64,000 bases of DNA. It comes from Peptococcaceae bacterium 1109 (GTDB taxonomy: Bacteria; Bacillota; Limnochordia; Darwinibacteriales; Darwinibacteriaceae). Positions 8,209-17,999 of this stretch are shown here, piece by piece. The position numbers were made by a program, and so were the translations under genes. The first letter of the stretch is position 1; each line of letters begins with the position of its first letter. A model generated the notes under the pieces. That model saw only the letters and a list, made by a program, of their open reading frames with translations, was not told the origin of the DNA and ran no database searches. The DNA lies in contig LDJB01000001.1 of NCBI GenBank assembly GCA_001028815.1, positions 432,707-496,706 of the forward strand. The letters run 5' to 3'.

Positions 8209-8934
8209 GTGGCAGGACATTCCAAGTGGGCCAATATTCGGCACAAGAAGAGTAAAGAAGATGCTAAGCGGGGCCAGATGTTTACCAAGCTCGCACGGCA
8301 GATCACCATTGCGACAAAGGAAGGTGGGCCTGATCCTGAGTCCAATTTCAAGCTTCGCTTAGCCATTGATGCAGCCCGGTCTGTGAATATGCCTAACGAC
8401 AACATTGAAAGAGCGATCCAGCGGGGCGTTGGCGGCTTGGACGGGGATAATTACGAAGAGGTTATCTATGAAGGTTACGGGCCTAACGGCGTTGCCATCA
8501 TGCTGGAAGCCCTCACTGATAACCGCAACCGTACAGCGGGAGAACTGCGCCACAGGTTTTCCAAGTTTGGCGGGAACCTTGGAGAGAGTGGGTGTGTGGC
8601 CTGGATGTTTGACCGAAAGGGCCTCCTTGTTTTAGAACGGGAGGGGCGCGACGAGGATGAAGTCATGCTTCAGGCGCTGGAAGCGGGAGCGGATGACGTT
8701 ACTGTTAACGAGGACGTTTTCGAGATCACTACCGACCCGCAGGTTTTTGCCCAGGTTAAGCAAGAGCTGGAGGCGGTGGGAATGAAGTTCGTGGGGGCAG
8801 AACTCAGCTGGATCCCTAAGAACAATGTCCCCATTTCTGCGGCACAGGAAGAGAGCGTCGAGAAGCTCATCGATGCCCTGGAAGATCTGGACGAAGTGCA
8901 AGAAGTATACACAAATTACGAGGTGCAGGAATAA
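8209..8934 (+). CDS. yebC: YebC/PmpR-family protein (TACO1-like)
   Basis: The 241-residue protein begins with the invariant AGHSKWANIRHKK and contains GQMFTKLARQI, NMPNDNIERAI and EVIYEGYGPNGVAI. YebC-type proteins have been described as transcriptional regulators and, more recently, as factors helping ribosomes at proline stretches. The start chosen is GTG 8209 because it gives the family N-terminus and lies about ten bases after AAAGGA. ATG 8203 is a close alternative. The longer open frame back to 7999 lies over prsW and has no family support. Confidence 0.92.
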   Translation: MAGHSKWANIRHKKSKEDAKRGQMFTKLARQITIATKEGGPDPESNFKLRLAIDAARSVNMPNDNIERAIQRGVGGLDGDNYEEVIYEGYGPNGVAIMLEALTDNRNRTAGELRHRFSKFGGNLGESGCVAWMFDRKGLLVLEREGRDEDEVMLQALEAGADDVTVNEDVFEITTDPQVFAQVKQELEAVGMKFVGAELSWIPKNNVPISAAQEESVEKLIDALEDLDEVQEVYTNYEVQE

Positions 8935-8955
8935 TCAACATATTTTTGCCTTCCA

Positions 8956-9165
8956 TTGGATATGCTCCCCATAGAGGGGGGTGAACTTCTGGATTGGCGC
9001 CTGGTGTTGTTTATTATTGCTTTGATCTGTTTTGTGATCAGTTTCATTGTTGCCTACAAGATCTTTCAAGTCCAGGAGTCTTCGGTTCCGTCAAAAATGG
9101 TTAGCCTGGATGGGAAGGCCGCTTGTCCCGAACAAGCGGCCTTCTTCTGCAAGGACTTGAGGTAG
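8956..9165 (+). CDS. Possible small single-span membrane protein
   Basis: An ORF of up to 69 residues begins at TTG 8956, with ATG 8962 or a later CTG behind AGAGGGGGGTG as other possible starts. It has one strongly hydrophobic helix (RLVLFIIALICFVISFIVAY) followed by a short polar tail. The tail runs through a transcription terminator stem at 9115-9143, which is unusual for a translated gene and weakens the call. No family is recognised. It fills the gap between yebC and ruvC. Confidence 0.35.
   Translation: MDMLPIEGGELLDWRLVLFIIALICFVISFIVAYKIFQVQESSVPSKMVSLDGKAACPEQAAFFCKDLR
9115..9147 (+). terminator. Terminator upstream of ruvC
   Basis: A perfect 12-bp stem (AAGGCCGCTTGT at 9115-9126 with its complement at 9132-9143) and a 5-base loop is followed by the pyrimidine-rich CTTCTTC. 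It probably ends the yebC transcript. Confidence 0.65.
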
Positions 9166-9201
9166 GGGTGTCGAATACCCTCAACGGAGGGGTGTGGTAT
9201 A

Positions 9202-9711
9202 ATGATTATTATGGGTGTTGATCCGGGTACTGCCATCACAGGCTATGGAGTGGTGCGCCGGGAGAGTGCTACGAAGTTCACTGTCCTGGGTTATGGCGCG
9301 ATCACAACCCCTCCGGATCTGCGCATGGATCAGCGCCTCAAGGTGATCTATGGGGAGATGAGGCGCTTAATCGATGAGTTTCAACCACACTGGTTAGCTG
9401 TTGAACAGCTGTTTTTTAACACGAATGTGACCACCGCCCTGACAGTGGGACAAGCTCGGGGAGTGGTGATCCTCGCGGGCGCCCACAGCAGCGTAGATAT
9501 TGCGGAGTATACTCCGCTGCAAGTAAAGCAGGCTGTGACAGGCCAGGGCCGGGCGTCAAAGGAACAGGTGGGATACATGGTCCGGGTGCTTTTGGGGCTC
9601 AAAGAGGTTCCACGGCCCGATGATGTGGCTGATGCTTTGGCGGTCAGCCTCTGCCATGGGTACAACTTGCGGAAATGGAGCGATGGGCATGATCGTAACG
9701 CTATCGGGTAA
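9202..9711 (+). CDS. ruvC: Crossover junction endodeoxyribonuclease RuvC
   Basis: This 169-residue Holliday-junction resolvase has the acidic active site in conserved surroundings: GVDPGTAITGYG at the N-terminus, AVEQLFFNTN near residue 67 and RPDDVADALAVSLCH near the C-terminus. It cuts symmetrically across four-way junctions with RuvAB. The ATG follows GGAGGGG at a good distance. The gene overlaps ruvA by 23 bases, forming a ruvCAB operon that probably also transcribes recO. Confidence 0.95.
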   Translation: MIIMGVDPGTAITGYGVVRRESATKFTVLGYGAITTPPDLRMDQRLKVIYGEMRRLIDEFQPHWLAVEQLFFNTNVTTALTVGQARGVVILAGAHSSVDIAEYTPLQVKQAVTGQGRASKEQVGYMVRVLLGLKEVPRPDDVADALAVSLCHGYNLRKWSDGHDRNAIG

Positions 9712-10324
9712 GCTCGCTGCTGCCGATGAGACATCCATTGTCCTTGAGGTAAATGGTGTGGGAATCCAAGTGTTGGTAACGCAGGCAGTTTTCCGGGCCA
9801 TGCCCAGCATAGGCCAGATGATGCGTGTCTTTACCCACCTGCACGTTCGGGAAGATGCCTTAGTTTTGTATGGATTCATGTCTGAAGAAGAGCGCCGGCT
9901 CTTCCAGCACATGATTGGTGTTTCTGGGATTGGCCCCCGCACAGCGGTGGGGATTTTGTCCGCCATTCCCGCGGCAGACTTCGTCCGGGCTATTCAGCAA
10001 GAGCAGATCGGGGTTTTAACGAGCCTGCCCGGTATTGGCAAGAAAACCGCAGAGCGCTTGATTCTAGAGCTCCGGGACAAGCTGGGGGATGGCCCCTGGT
10101 CTGATACCACTGGGGGAGATGTGCCTTCCATGCCTGGTGGTGCCTTAAGAGATGCAGTGGAAGCACTAACGGTCCTGGGGTTTAGTGCCCGGGAGGCGGA
10201 GCTGATGGTACAGGGGGCCTATGCCCAGCTAGGTGATGACAGCGATGTTCAGGCTCTCATCAAGCTTGCCCTGGCCACGAATATTGCGCAGAAAGGGGAG
10301 CGTGCATGGAGGCGGAACGGGTAG
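9689..10324 (+). CDS. ruvA: Holliday junction branch-migration protein RuvA
   Basis: This 211-residue protein has the N-terminal OB fold (MIVTLSGKL), helix-hairpin-helix motifs around [12 protein letters not shown] and [13 protein letters not shown], and a C-terminal domain ([11 protein letters not shown]) that contacts RuvB. The start is ATG 9689 because GGAG lies eight bases upstream and the product matches the family N-terminus. The nearby ATG 9683 is too close to the ribosome-binding site. It overlaps ruvC upstream and ruvB downstream. Confidence 0.95.
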   Translation: MIVTLSGKLAAADETSIVLEVNGVGIQVLVTQAVFRAMPSIGQMMRVFTHLHVREDALVLYGFMSEEERRLFQHMIGVSGIGPRTAVGILSAIPAADFVRAIQQEQIGVLTSLPGIGKKTAERLILELRDKLGDGPWSDTTGGDVPSMPGGALRDAVEALTVLGFSAREAELMVQGAYAQLGDDSDVQALIKLALATNIAQKGERAWRRNG

Positions 10325-11319
10325 TGAGCGGGTGGAAGCGGCCCGATGATTGGGATGTGGATCTTACCTTGCGCCCGCGCACTCTTGCAGATTACATTGG
10401 CCAAACCAAGGTCAAGGATCATATGGAACTGTTTATTACCGCTGCCAAGCAGCGGGGTGAGGCCTTGGACCACGTACTGCTTTACGGGCCGCCTGGTTTG
10501 GGCAAGACAAGCCTTGCTTATGTAATTGCCAATGAACTGGGTGTGGGGATTCACGCCACTTCAGGGCCAGCCATTGAGCGGCAGGGCGACTTGGTAGCTA
10601 TCTTAACCAGCCTTGAGGCCCATGATGTCTTGTTCATTGATGAGATCCATAGGCTCAGCCGGACCGTGGAGGAAGTTCTATATCCCGCAATGGAAGACCA
10701 CGCAGTGGATATCGTGATCGGCAAGGGCCCCGGAGCCCGATCCGTAAGGATTGATCTGCCGGCCTTTACTTTGATCGGGGCCACCACCAGAGCGGGGATG
10801 CTTACCGCGCCGTTGCGGGATCGCTTCGGAGTCATGAGCCGGTTGGAACTCTATGCTGAGGAAGATTTAACCGCTATTGTGATGCGGTCTGCAGCCATAC
10901 TCCGGGTTGAAATCGACCTGGCTGGGGCAAGAGAGATCGCAAAGCGTTCCCGGGGCACCCCGCGGGTAGCTAATAGGCTGTTGAAGCGGGTCCGGGATTA
11001 TGCTCAGGTAAAGGCAGATAACTTCATCTCCCACGCCGTTGCTGTGGATGCTTTGGGTATGTTCGACATTGACGAGAACGGGCTTGACCAGGTTGACCGC
11101 TACATTCTTACAACCATAGTGAATGTCTTTGGCGGTGGGCCGGTGGGCGTGGAAAGCTTGGCCGCTGCCATCGGGGAAGAGGCGGAGACCATCGAAGATG
11201 TTTACGAGCCCTATCTCATTCAGCTTGGGTTAATGCAGCGCACCGCCCGGGGAAGATGTATCACCAGTTTGGGCTGCGAATACTTGGGCGTTCCTGTGCC
11301 TGAGCAACTGGGCCGCTAG
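10306..11319 (+). CDS. ruvB: Holliday junction branch-migration ATPase RuvB
   Basis: The 337-residue AAA+ motor has Walker [12 protein letters not shown] (about residues 62-72), Walker B FIDEIHRL, sensor motif GATTRAG and a C-terminal winged helix ending with [12 protein letters not shown]. Hexamers drive branch migration on RuvA-bound junctions. It starts 19 bases inside ruvA behind AAAGGGGAG, typical of a translationally coupled ruvAB pair. Confidence 0.97.
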   Translation: MEAERVVSGWKRPDDWDVDLTLRPRTLADYIGQTKVKDHMELFITAAKQRGEALDHVLLYGPPGLGKTSLAYVIANELGVGIHATSGPAIERQGDLVAILTSLEAHDVLFIDEIHRLSRTVEEVLYPAMEDHAVDIVIGKGPGARSVRIDLPAFTLIGATTRAGMLTAPLRDRFGVMSRLELYAEEDLTAIVMRSAAILRVEIDLAGAREIAKRSRGTPRVANRLLKRVRDYAQVKADNFISHAVAVDALGMFDIDENGLDQVDRYILTTIVNVFGGGPVGVESLAAAIGEEAETIEDVYEPYLIQLGLMQRTARGRCITSLGCEYLGVPVPEQLGR

Positions 11320-11327
11320 AGGTGAAA

Positions 11328-12101
11328 ATGGTGTCTTTTAAAGGCGAAGGAATTGTGCTTAGAGTACGAAACATCGGGGAGGCAGACCGCATTGTCACCC
11401 TATATACTGCCCAAAAAGGGAAAATCCGGGCTGCAGCCCGGGGGGCCCGCCGGATCAGAAACCGCTTGCTAAGCCCCACACAGGTGTTCACCCACGGCCG
11501 CTACCTAGTCTTTCCCGGCAAAGAACTGCATACGTTGAGCCAGGCGGAGATTATTAACTCCTATCAAGACTTTCGGGATGATCTTGAGAAGATGGCTTAC
11601 GCCTCGTACATCTGCGAGCTGCTTGATACGTTCACCGAGGAAGAACTGCCCAGCGTTGAACTGTATGCGCTGCTGTTGGCCGCTTTTTCCCTGGGGGCCC
11701 AGGGAAGGTTCCCCCTGGCCGCACGGGCCTTTGAGGTCCGGCTCATGCAGGAATCGGGGTATGCACCGCAGCTGCACCACTGTTTGGGGTGCGGGTGCGC
11801 CATGACAGGAAATCTGCTCTTTACCGCGGAGGGGGGCGTGGTGTGCACTCAGTGCGCTCCCCAATACCAGGACGCACTCCCCTTAAGCAATGGCACGTGG
11901 GAGCTTCTCAAGCGCCTGACAGAGTGGGATGTGGCTCGCCTTGGCATTCTTCACCCGACCCCAGCAGCCCTTGGGGAACTGGAGCGGCTTATGCGTAAGT
12001 ACATCGACTTCCGGCTAGACTACCCGTTGAAATCACTGGCTTTCTTGGAGACGGTTAGGGCAATGCCGGCGCAGAAGACGGATCGCAGCAGGTCTGATTG
12101 A
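11328..12101 (+). CDS. recO: DNA repair protein RecO
   Basis: About 257 residues. The N-terminal OB fold begins FKGEGIVLRVRNIGEADRI (split here at the 20-residue limit) and a cysteine cluster (CLGCGC, then CTQC, about residues 146-175) forms the expected zinc site. RecO loads RecA on SSB-coated gaps with RecR. Three starts are close together: GTG 11322, ATG 11328 and GTG 11331. ATG 11328 follows AGAGG and is preferred. The recO-glyQ-glyS order is common in Bacillota. The stop codon overlaps the -35 element of the glyQ promoter. Confidence 0.92.
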   Translation: MVSFKGEGIVLRVRNIGEADRIVTLYTAQKGKIRAAARGARRIRNRLLSPTQVFTHGRYLVFPGKELHTLSQAEIINSYQDFRDDLEKMAYASYICELLDTFTEEELPSVELYALLLAAFSLGAQGRFPLAARAFEVRLMQESGYAPQLHHCLGCGCAMTGNLLFTAEGGVVCTQCAPQYQDALPLSNGTWELLKRLTEWDVARLGILHPTPAALGELERLMRKYIDFRLDYPLKSLAFLETVRAMPAQKTDRSRSD

Positions 12102-12126
12102 CAATTAGAGGTAGATTTGGTATAAA
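12098..12126 (+). promoter_or_regulatory. SigA-type promoter for glyQS
   Basis: TTGACA at 12098-12103, a 17-base spacer and TATAAA at 12121-12126 make a near-consensus housekeeping promoter. The -35 box overlaps the recO stop. Transcription would start near 12133, only about 35 bases before the attenuator hairpin. Confidence 0.8.
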
Positions 12127-12166
12127 TGAAATGCGTTTGATCCTCTGAAGCGACCTTTAATGCGGC

Positions 12167-12201
12167 CTTTCGTCCCTTTGTCAGGGATGGAGGTTTTTTT
12201 T
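12167..12201 (+). promoter_or_regulatory. Transcription attenuator in the glyQ leader, relic T-box terminator
   Basis: An 11-bp stem with two or three G-U pairs (CTTTCGTCCCT at 12167-12177 with AGGGATGGAGG at 12183-12193) and a 5-base loop is followed by eight T residues. It lies between a strong promoter and glyQ with no gene in between, so it must be conditional or leaky. The 5' arm within GCGGCCTTTCGTCCC looks like the terminator arm of T-box leaders of aminoacyl-tRNA synthetase genes. However, the T-box core and any Stem I specifier domain are missing from the short leader. Confidence 0.65.
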
Positions 12202-12221
12202 GAATGAGAGGGAGGAGTAAG

Positions 12222-13115
12222 ATGAGTAGTGGTCCGCTAAACCTGCAGGACATGATTCTCAAACTGCAAGAGTATTGGGCGGCTCAGCAGTGCATTATTT
12301 ACCAGCCTTATGACATGGAAGTGGGGGCGGGCACCATGTCCCCAGGCACGTTCCTCAAATCCCTAGGGCCTGAACCATGGCGGGTCGCGTATGTTCAGCC
12401 GTGCAGGCGCCCCACCGATGGCCGCTATGGGGAAAACCCCAATCGGGTCCAGCATTATTACCAATACCAAGTAATTCTCAAGCCTTCTCCTGATAATGTA
12501 CAAGAGCTTTACCTGGGAAGCCTAGAAGCTCTCGGGATTGACTTGGCCCAGCACGATGTGCGCTTCGTGGAGGATGACTGGGAATCGCCTACACTAGGAG
12601 CCTGGGGCCTGGGCTGGGAAGTGTGGCTCGATGGAATGGAGATCACCCAGTTCACATACTTCCAGCAGGTGGGGGGCATCGATGTACAGCCCGTCGCAGC
12701 GGAGATCACCTACGGGTTAGAGCGCCTGGCCATGTTCATCCAGGGCATTGACAACATCTTTGACCTAAAGTGGGTCGATGATATTACATACGGTGACGTT
12801 TTCCTCCAAAATGAAGTGGAGTTCTCCCGGTTCAATTTCGAGGAATCTGACCCTGAGAAGTTGTTTGCCCTCTTTGATATGTACGAAGGCGAGGCAGAGC
12901 GCCTCTTGGAGCTCGACCTTGTTTTGCCCGCGTACGACTACATTCTGAAGTGTTCTCATGTTTTCAACTTGCTGGACGCTCGGGGAGCGATCAGTGTAAG
13001 TGAGCGCACCCGGTTCATCGGCCGAGTGCGGGCACTTGCCCGCAAGGCAGCCTTAGGGTACTTGGCAAGCAGAGAGAAGCTGGGCTTTCCTCTCTTGCAA
13101 AGGGGGTGGAGTTAA
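12222..13115 (+). CDS. glyQ: Glycyl-tRNA synthetase alpha subunit
   Basis: The 297-residue class II catalytic subunit of the alpha2beta2 bacterial GlyRS contains [39 protein letters not shown] and the glycine-recognition region [19 protein letters not shown]. It charges tRNA-Gly. The start is ATG 12222 behind GGGAGGAG; the ATG at 12204 lies at the edge of the attenuator and lacks a site. Its stop codon TAA overlaps the start of glyS. Confidence 0.96.
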   Translation: MSSGPLNLQDMILKLQEYWAAQQCIIYQPYDMEVGAGTMSPGTFLKSLGPEPWRVAYVQPCRRPTDGRYGENPNRVQHYYQYQVILKPSPDNVQELYLGSLEALGIDLAQHDVRFVEDDWESPTLGAWGLGWEVWLDGMEITQFTYFQQVGGIDVQPVAAEITYGLERLAMFIQGIDNIFDLKWVDDITYGDVFLQNEVEFSRFNFEESDPEKLFALFDMYEGEAERLLELDLVLPAYDYILKCSHVFNLLDARGAISVSERTRFIGRVRALARKAALGYLASREKLGFPLLQRGWS

Positions 13116-15178
13116 TGAGAGTCCTTTTATTAGAAGTTGGTTTTGAAGAACTCCCGGCCCGTTTCGTGGACCCTGCTGTAAAGCAGCTTGCTGATGGTCT
13201 TACTGCCCGATTAGCAGAGCTGAGCCTCACCCATGGACAGGTGACCGTCTATTCTACTCCTCGGCGTCTCGCGGTGCAGATTGCGGATCTCATTGAGATC
13301 CAGCCTGACCGGGTGAACGAAGTAAAAGGGCCCCCAAGAAACATTGCCTATGATGGAGAAGGCCAGCTGACCAAGGCTGGCGCGGGTTTTGCCCGTTCAC
13401 AAGGGGTGGCCCCGGAGGAGCTCTTTATCCAGACTGTTCAAGGCGTGGATTACGTTTTCGCGCGCAAGCACCACAAGGGCCAGCCAACCGCATCCCTTCT
13501 CCCCGATATACTCAGGAGCGCTATCCTGGGCTTGAGTTTCCCCAAGAACATGCGGTGGGGAAGTTACGATCTGCGCTTTTCCCGGCCCCTGCGGTGGATC
13601 GTGGCTCTGTTTGGGGAAGAGGTTGTACCTTTTTCCCTTGGCCCAGTTCAGTCAGGGCGCACAACCTATGGCCACCGCCAACTGTGTCAAGATCCCATAG
13701 AGCTCCAGAGCCCTAGCGACTATGTGAGCCGCCTCGCTGATGGGTATGTGATGGCCCATGCTGAGGAACGGAAAGAGGACATCAGAGGGCAGATTACAGC
13801 CCTCGCGAAAGAGCACGGCGGAGAGGTTCTCCTCGATGAGGCTCTTCTCGGAGAAGTGACAAACCTAGTGGAGTATCCCACCAGTTTTTGTGGGCATTTC
13901 CGCAGCGAATACCTGGAGGTGCCAGCTGAAGTACTTATTACTTCAATGAAGGAACATCAGAGATATTTCCCCATCGTGGGGCAAGATGGCAAGCTCTTGC
14001 CCATGTTCATCGGGGTGCGTAACGGCGCCGACAACCATCTGGAGAATGTGATCCGCGGTAACGAAAAGGTTTTAGCTGCACGCCTTGCGGATGCGAAGTT
14101 CTTCTACGATGAGGACCGCAAGCACAGCCTAGAGGCCAATTTGGCCAAGCTTCAAGGGGTGGTGTTCCAAGAAGGTTTAGGGACAATGCATGATAAAGTG
14201 GAGCGCCTTGTGGCTCTTGCCCCCAGGCTTGCTGGGGAGCTCGGGCTAGGGAGCCACGGTGCTGAGGTGGAGAGGGCCGCGCAGCTGTGCAAAGCGGACC
14301 TGGTGACCCAGATGGTCTATGAGTTTCCAGAACTCCAGGGGATAATGGGAGAGAAGTATGCCCGCCTCAGCGGCGAATCTTTTGAAGTGGCCCGGGGAAT
14401 CGCAGAGCACTACCAACCCCGCTTTGCTGGGGACAGCCTTCCAGAAACAGTGACAGGCAAGGTAGTGGGCCTCGCCGATAAGCTGGATACCCTTGTGGGA
14501 TACTTTGCTTTAGGGAAGATCCCCACAGGTTCCCAAGATCCTTTTGCCCTGCGCAGGCAGGCCCAAGGGGTTGTGCAGATTCTCCTAGCCAACAGTTTTG
14601 ACATTGCCCTGGGACGCCTGGTTGACCTGGCAAATGAGGGATATCAAGGGGTTTCCCTCACCGCAGAGCGGCGGGGAGAGTTAGTGAGCTTCCTCTTGGC
14701 AAGGCTTAGGGTGTACCTCTTGGACCAAGGCTTCTCCTATGATACTGTGGATGCGGTGTTGGCTTCAGGCGAGGAGCGGATCCCCAGATTAGCGGCGAAA
14801 GTGCAAGCCTTGGAGGCGTTCCGCACTATGCCTGAGTACGGAGACCTGCACATCGCATATGAACGGGCTGCCAACCTCGCAGCGAAGGCCGAAGGGATCA
14901 GCTACAATGAAGGCTGCTTCGCCCCGGCGGATAAGGATTTCTTCCAAGCCCTTTCTTCCCTGAAGGAAACAGTCGGGCAACAGCTGGCGGAAGGTGCATA
15001 CCAACTTGCCTTAGCTACCTTGGCACGGTTCCGCCCAGCAGTTGATGTGTTCTTCGATCAGGTTATGATCATGGATAAGGATCCAGAGGTCCGCCAAAAC
15101 CGCCTGAGCATGCTTCTTGAGGCAGCCACCGTCTTCCGCGCCTTTGCCGATTTTCAGGCAATTGTTGTCTCTCTGTGA
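13115..15178 (+). CDS. glyS: Glycyl-tRNA synthetase beta subunit
   Basis: The 687-residue beta subunit begins [18 protein letters not shown] and contains NMRWGSYDLRFSRPLRWIV, MKEHQRYFPIV and a C-terminal DALR-like region ending DKDPEVRQNRLSML. It binds the tRNA for the alpha subunit. ATG 13115 overlaps the glyQ stop (TAATG) and follows AGGGGGTGGAG. In many relatives ccpN and a PPDK regulator follow glyS; here ppdK itself follows. Confidence 0.95.
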   Translation: MRVLLLEVGFEELPARFVDPAVKQLADGLTARLAELSLTHGQVTVYSTPRRLAVQIADLIEIQPDRVNEVKGPPRNIAYDGEGQLTKAGAGFARSQGVAPEELFIQTVQGVDYVFARKHHKGQPTASLLPDILRSAILGLSFPKNMRWGSYDLRFSRPLRWIVALFGEEVVPFSLGPVQSGRTTYGHRQLCQDPIELQSPSDYVSRLADGYVMAHAEERKEDIRGQITALAKEHGGEVLLDEALLGEVTNLVEYPTSFCGHFRSEYLEVPAEVLITSMKEHQRYFPIVGQDGKLLPMFIGVRNGADNHLENVIRGNEKVLAARLADAKFFYDEDRKHSLEANLAKLQGVVFQEGLGTMHDKVERLVALAPRLAGELGLGSHGAEVERAAQLCKADLVTQMVYEFPELQGIMGEKYARLSGESFEVARGIAEHYQPRFAGDSLPETVTGKVVGLADKLDTLVGYFALGKIPTGSQDPFALRRQAQGVVQILLANSFDIALGRLVDLANEGYQGVSLTAERRGELVSFLLARLRVYLLDQGFSYDTVDAVLASGEERIPRLAAKVQALEAFRTMPEYGDLHIAYERAANLAAKAEGISYNEGCFAPADKDFFQALSSLKETVGQQLAEGAYQLALATLARFRPAVDVFFDQVMIMDKDPEVRQNRLSMLLEAATVFRAFADFQAIVVSL

Positions 15179-15196
15179 ATTAATCCCATAGAGGAA

Positions 15197-15215
15197 GGAT
15201 ATTGTGGGACAATCC
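15197..15215. promoter_or_regulatory. Dyad element upstream of ppdK (possible operator)
   Basis: GGATATTGTGGGACAATCC contains the inverted repeat ATTGT/ACAAT around GGG, with outer GGAT/ATCC matching after a one-base slip. It sits about 80 bases before the ppdK ribosome-binding site. Its regulator is unknown; the assignment is only positional. Confidence 0.3.
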
Positions 15216-15288
15216 AGAATAGTAGTTTTGGTGTTGGGCCCGAAAATGGGAAAACATAGCAATCACACAAGCGAAGGAGGATAAATTC

Positions 15289-17919
15289 ATGAGCACAAAA
15301 TGGGTATACTTTTTCGGCAACGGCCAGACCGATGGGCAACAGGGCAACAAGAATCTGGTCGGCGGAAAAGGTGCCAACCTCGCTGAAATGGTGTCCCTGG
15401 ACATCCCTGTCCCGGCAGGATTTACCATTACCACCGAAGCCTGTACTTCATTTTACAGCAGCGGTGAGCGTTGGCCAGAGGGACTAGAGGAACAGGTAAG
15501 AGAGAACCTGGCCCGCATTGAGGAAGCAATGGGAGCCAAGTTTGGCGATACTTCCAATCCACTGCTTCTTTCCGTACGTTCTGGCGCGAGAGTTTCCATG
15601 CCAGGCATGATGGACACCGTCCTCAACCTCGGCCTGAACGATGTGACTGTAGAGGGGCTTGCTGCCAAGACTGGTAATCCCCGATTTGCATGGGATTCTT
15701 ACCGGCGGTTCATCCAGATGTACGGCGACGTTGTCATGGGTGTAGAGCACGACCTGTTTGAGGAAGCTCTCCAGGCCGTTAAGGATGAACAAGGCGTTAA
15801 GCTGGATAACGAACTGAGCGCGGAAGCCCTCAAGGACCTAGTGAGCCGCTACAAGGAGATCGTCTCCAAAGCTGCAGGGCGCCTCTTCCCGGACGATCCC
15901 TTTGAGCAGCTGCGTGGTTCCATCGACGCGGTGTTTAAGTCCTGGAACAACGACCGGGCCATCCGCTACCGTAAGATCAATGATATCCCCGGTGACTGGG
16001 GTACTGCCGTTAACGTCCAGGCTATGGTCTTCGGTAACATGGGCGAAAACTCTGGTACTGGCGTAGCTTTCACCCGGGATCCATCCACCGGCGAAAATGT
16101 CTTCTACGGCGAGTATCTGATGAACGCCCAAGGTGAAGACGTTGTGGCTGGTATCCGTACGCCTCATCCCATCTCTGACCTGAAGGAAGAAATGCCTGAG
16201 GTTTACGGAGAGCTCGAGGCAATCTACAAGAAGCTGGAACAGCACTATCGGGATATGCAGGATATCGAGTTCACCATCCAAGAAGGTAAACTGTATATGC
16301 TCCAGACCCGGTCTGGTAAGCGTACCGCCACAGCCGCTGTCCGCATCGCGGTAGAGATGGTGCACGAGGGCCTCATCGACAAGGAAACGGCAGTTATGCG
16401 CGTTGATCCAGCTCAGATCGACCAGCTGCTGCACCCCATGATTGACCCGAAGGCGAAGTACGACGTTTTGGCTAAAGGCCTCCCCGCTTCCCCAGGTGCA
16501 GCTGTGGGCCGTTTGGTCTTCACTGCCCACGAAGCAGAAGAGTGGGCTAACCGGGGTGAAAAAGTCATCTTGGCCCGGACCGAAACCTCACCGGAAGACA
16601 TCGGAGGCATGGATGTAGCTGAGGGTATCCTCACTGCCCGGGGCGGCATGACCTCTCACGCTGCAGTTGTGGCGAGAGGCATGGGTAAGTGCTGCGTCGC
16701 TGGCGTAGGCGCTGCCAAGATCGATGAAGTAAAGAAAACTCTGACCGTGGGCGACACAGTGCTCAAGGAAGGAGATTGGGTAACCCTTAACGGTACCAAG
16801 GGAGAAGTAATTGTAGGCCAGCTCGAGCTCGTTGACGTGGAAGTAACCGGCTACTTCGGTGAACTGATGGAGTGGGCCGACGAGTTCCGCAAGCTGGGCG
16901 TGCGCACCAATGCTGATACACCACACGATGCACAAGTTGCTCGGGACTTCGGCGCTGAGGGTATTGGCCTTTGCCGGACAGAGCACATGTTCTTTGAAGG
17001 CGACCGCATCAAGGCTGTGCGCCAGATGATCCTCGCGAAGGACAAGGCCGGCCGTGAGAAGGCTTTGGCAAAACTCCTGCCTTACCAGAAGGGCGACTTC
17101 AAGGGTATCTTCAAGGCTATGCAGGGACTACCTGTAACCGTTCGCCTGCTCGACCCGCCTCTGCATGAGTTCCTTCCTCATGAAGATGCAGCCATTAAGG
17201 AACTGGCAGAAGAAATGGGCGTAACTTACGACGAGCTGAAGCAGACCATCAGCGGCCTAGCTGAGCTCAACCCCATGCTCGGCCATCGCGGCTGCCGCTT
17301 GGGCGTAACCTATCCAGAGATCTATGCAATGCAAGCTCGGGCAATCTTTGAAGCCGCCGCGGAACTCACCAAGGAAGGCCTAGAGGTTATTCCTGAGGTC
17401 ATGATTCCTCTGGTAGGCACTGAGCGCGAGCTGAAGCGCATGAAGGATGTCTGCGTGAAGGTTGCAGAAGAAGTCATGGCAGAGCAAGGGGTGGAATTCA
17501 AGTACCTGGTAGGTACCATGATTGAGATCCCCCGGGCTTGTGTTGTGGCAGACCAAATCGCTCAGGAAGCAGAGTTCTTCTCCTTTGGCACCAACGACTT
17601 GACCCAGATGACCTTCGGCTTCAGCCGTGACGACGCGGGTAAGTTCCTCCAGGACTACCTCGATCAAGAGATCCTCGCAAAGGATCCTTTCCAGACCTTG
17701 GATCAAGTTGGCGTAGGTGCTATGGTTGAGATGGGCGTAGAGCGCGGCCGCTCCGCAAGGCCTGATCTGAAGATCGGTATCTGCGGCGAGCACGGCGGCG
17801 ACCCAGCCTCCATCGACTTCTGCCACCGTGTTGGGCTCAACTACGTGAGCTGCTCACCGTTCCGGGTACCGGTAGCTCGCTTAGCAGCAGCCCAGGCAAA
17901 CATCCGCAACCCGCGGTAG
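15289..17919 (+). CDS. ppdK: Pyruvate, phosphate dikinase
   Basis: This 876-residue cytosolic enzyme interconverts pyruvate, ATP and phosphate with PEP, AMP and pyrophosphate. The order is N-terminal ATP-grasp domain ([10 protein letters not shown] near residue 25), the swivelling phosphohistidine domain with [16 protein letters not shown] (about residues 450-465), and the C-terminal PEP/pyruvate barrel with [20 protein letters not shown] and CGEHGGDP. Full length matches the family. The regulatory kinase/phosphatase gene often linked to it is not nearby. A strong GGAGGATAAATTC site precedes ATG 15289. Codon choice looks biased toward that of a highly expressed gene. Confidence 0.97.
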   Translation: MSTKWVYFFGNGQTDGQQGNKNLVGGKGANLAEMVSLDIPVPAGFTITTEACTSFYSSGERWPEGLEEQVRENLARIEEAMGAKFGDTSNPLLLSVRSGARVSMPGMMDTVLNLGLNDVTVEGLAAKTGNPRFAWDSYRRFIQMYGDVVMGVEHDLFEEALQAVKDEQGVKLDNELSAEALKDLVSRYKEIVSKAAGRLFPDDPFEQLRGSIDAVFKSWNNDRAIRYRKINDIPGDWGTAVNVQAMVFGNMGENSGTGVAFTRDPSTGENVFYGEYLMNAQGEDVVAGIRTPHPISDLKEEMPEVYGELEAIYKKLEQHYRDMQDIEFTIQEGKLYMLQTRSGKRTATAAVRIAVEMVHEGLIDKETAVMRVDPAQIDQLLHPMIDPKAKYDVLAKGLPASPGAAVGRLVFTAHEAEEWANRGEKVILARTETSPEDIGGMDVAEGILTARGGMTSHAAVVARGMGKCCVAGVGAAKIDEVKKTLTVGDTVLKEGDWVTLNGTKGEVIVGQLELVDVEVTGYFGELMEWADEFRKLGVRTNADTPHDAQVARDFGAEGIGLCRTEHMFFEGDRIKAVRQMILAKDKAGREKALAKLLPYQKGDFKGIFKAMQGLPVTVRLLDPPLHEFLPHEDAAIKELAEEMGVTYDELKQTISGLAELNPMLGHRGCRLGVTYPEIYAMQARAIFEAAAELTKEGLEVIPEVMIPLVGTERELKRMKDVCVKVAEEVMAEQGVEFKYLVGTMIEIPRACVVADQIAQEAEFFSFGTNDLTQMTFGFSRDDAGKFLQDYLDQEILAKDPFQTLDQVGVGAMVEMGVERGRSARPDLKIGICGEHGGDPASIDFCHRVGLNYVSCSPFRVPVARLAAAQANIRNPR

Positions 17920-17940
17920 CAGGAAATAGTCTCCCGATGG

Positions 17941-17974
17941 GGAACCCATACTAACACAGTGTGGGTTCCTTTTT
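17941..17974 (+). terminator. Terminator after ppdK
   Basis: An 11-bp stem with one G-U pair (GGAACCCATAC at 17941-17951 with GTGTGGGTTCC at 17959-17969), a 7-base loop and five T residues. It lies just after ppdK and before the dGTPase ribosome-binding site. Confidence 0.85.
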
Positions 17975-17999
17975 GGTTCGCAAGATGGGAGGGGTCTGG

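Noticed and set aside
12101..12222. Complete T-box riboswitch before glyQ
   Set aside because: The leader is too short for Stem I, and the conserved T-box bulge sequence is not found; only the terminator part looks related.
15838..16530. 230-codon antisense ORF opposite ppdK
   Set aside because: Lies fully inside the highly conserved dikinase gene, with no start context or motif.
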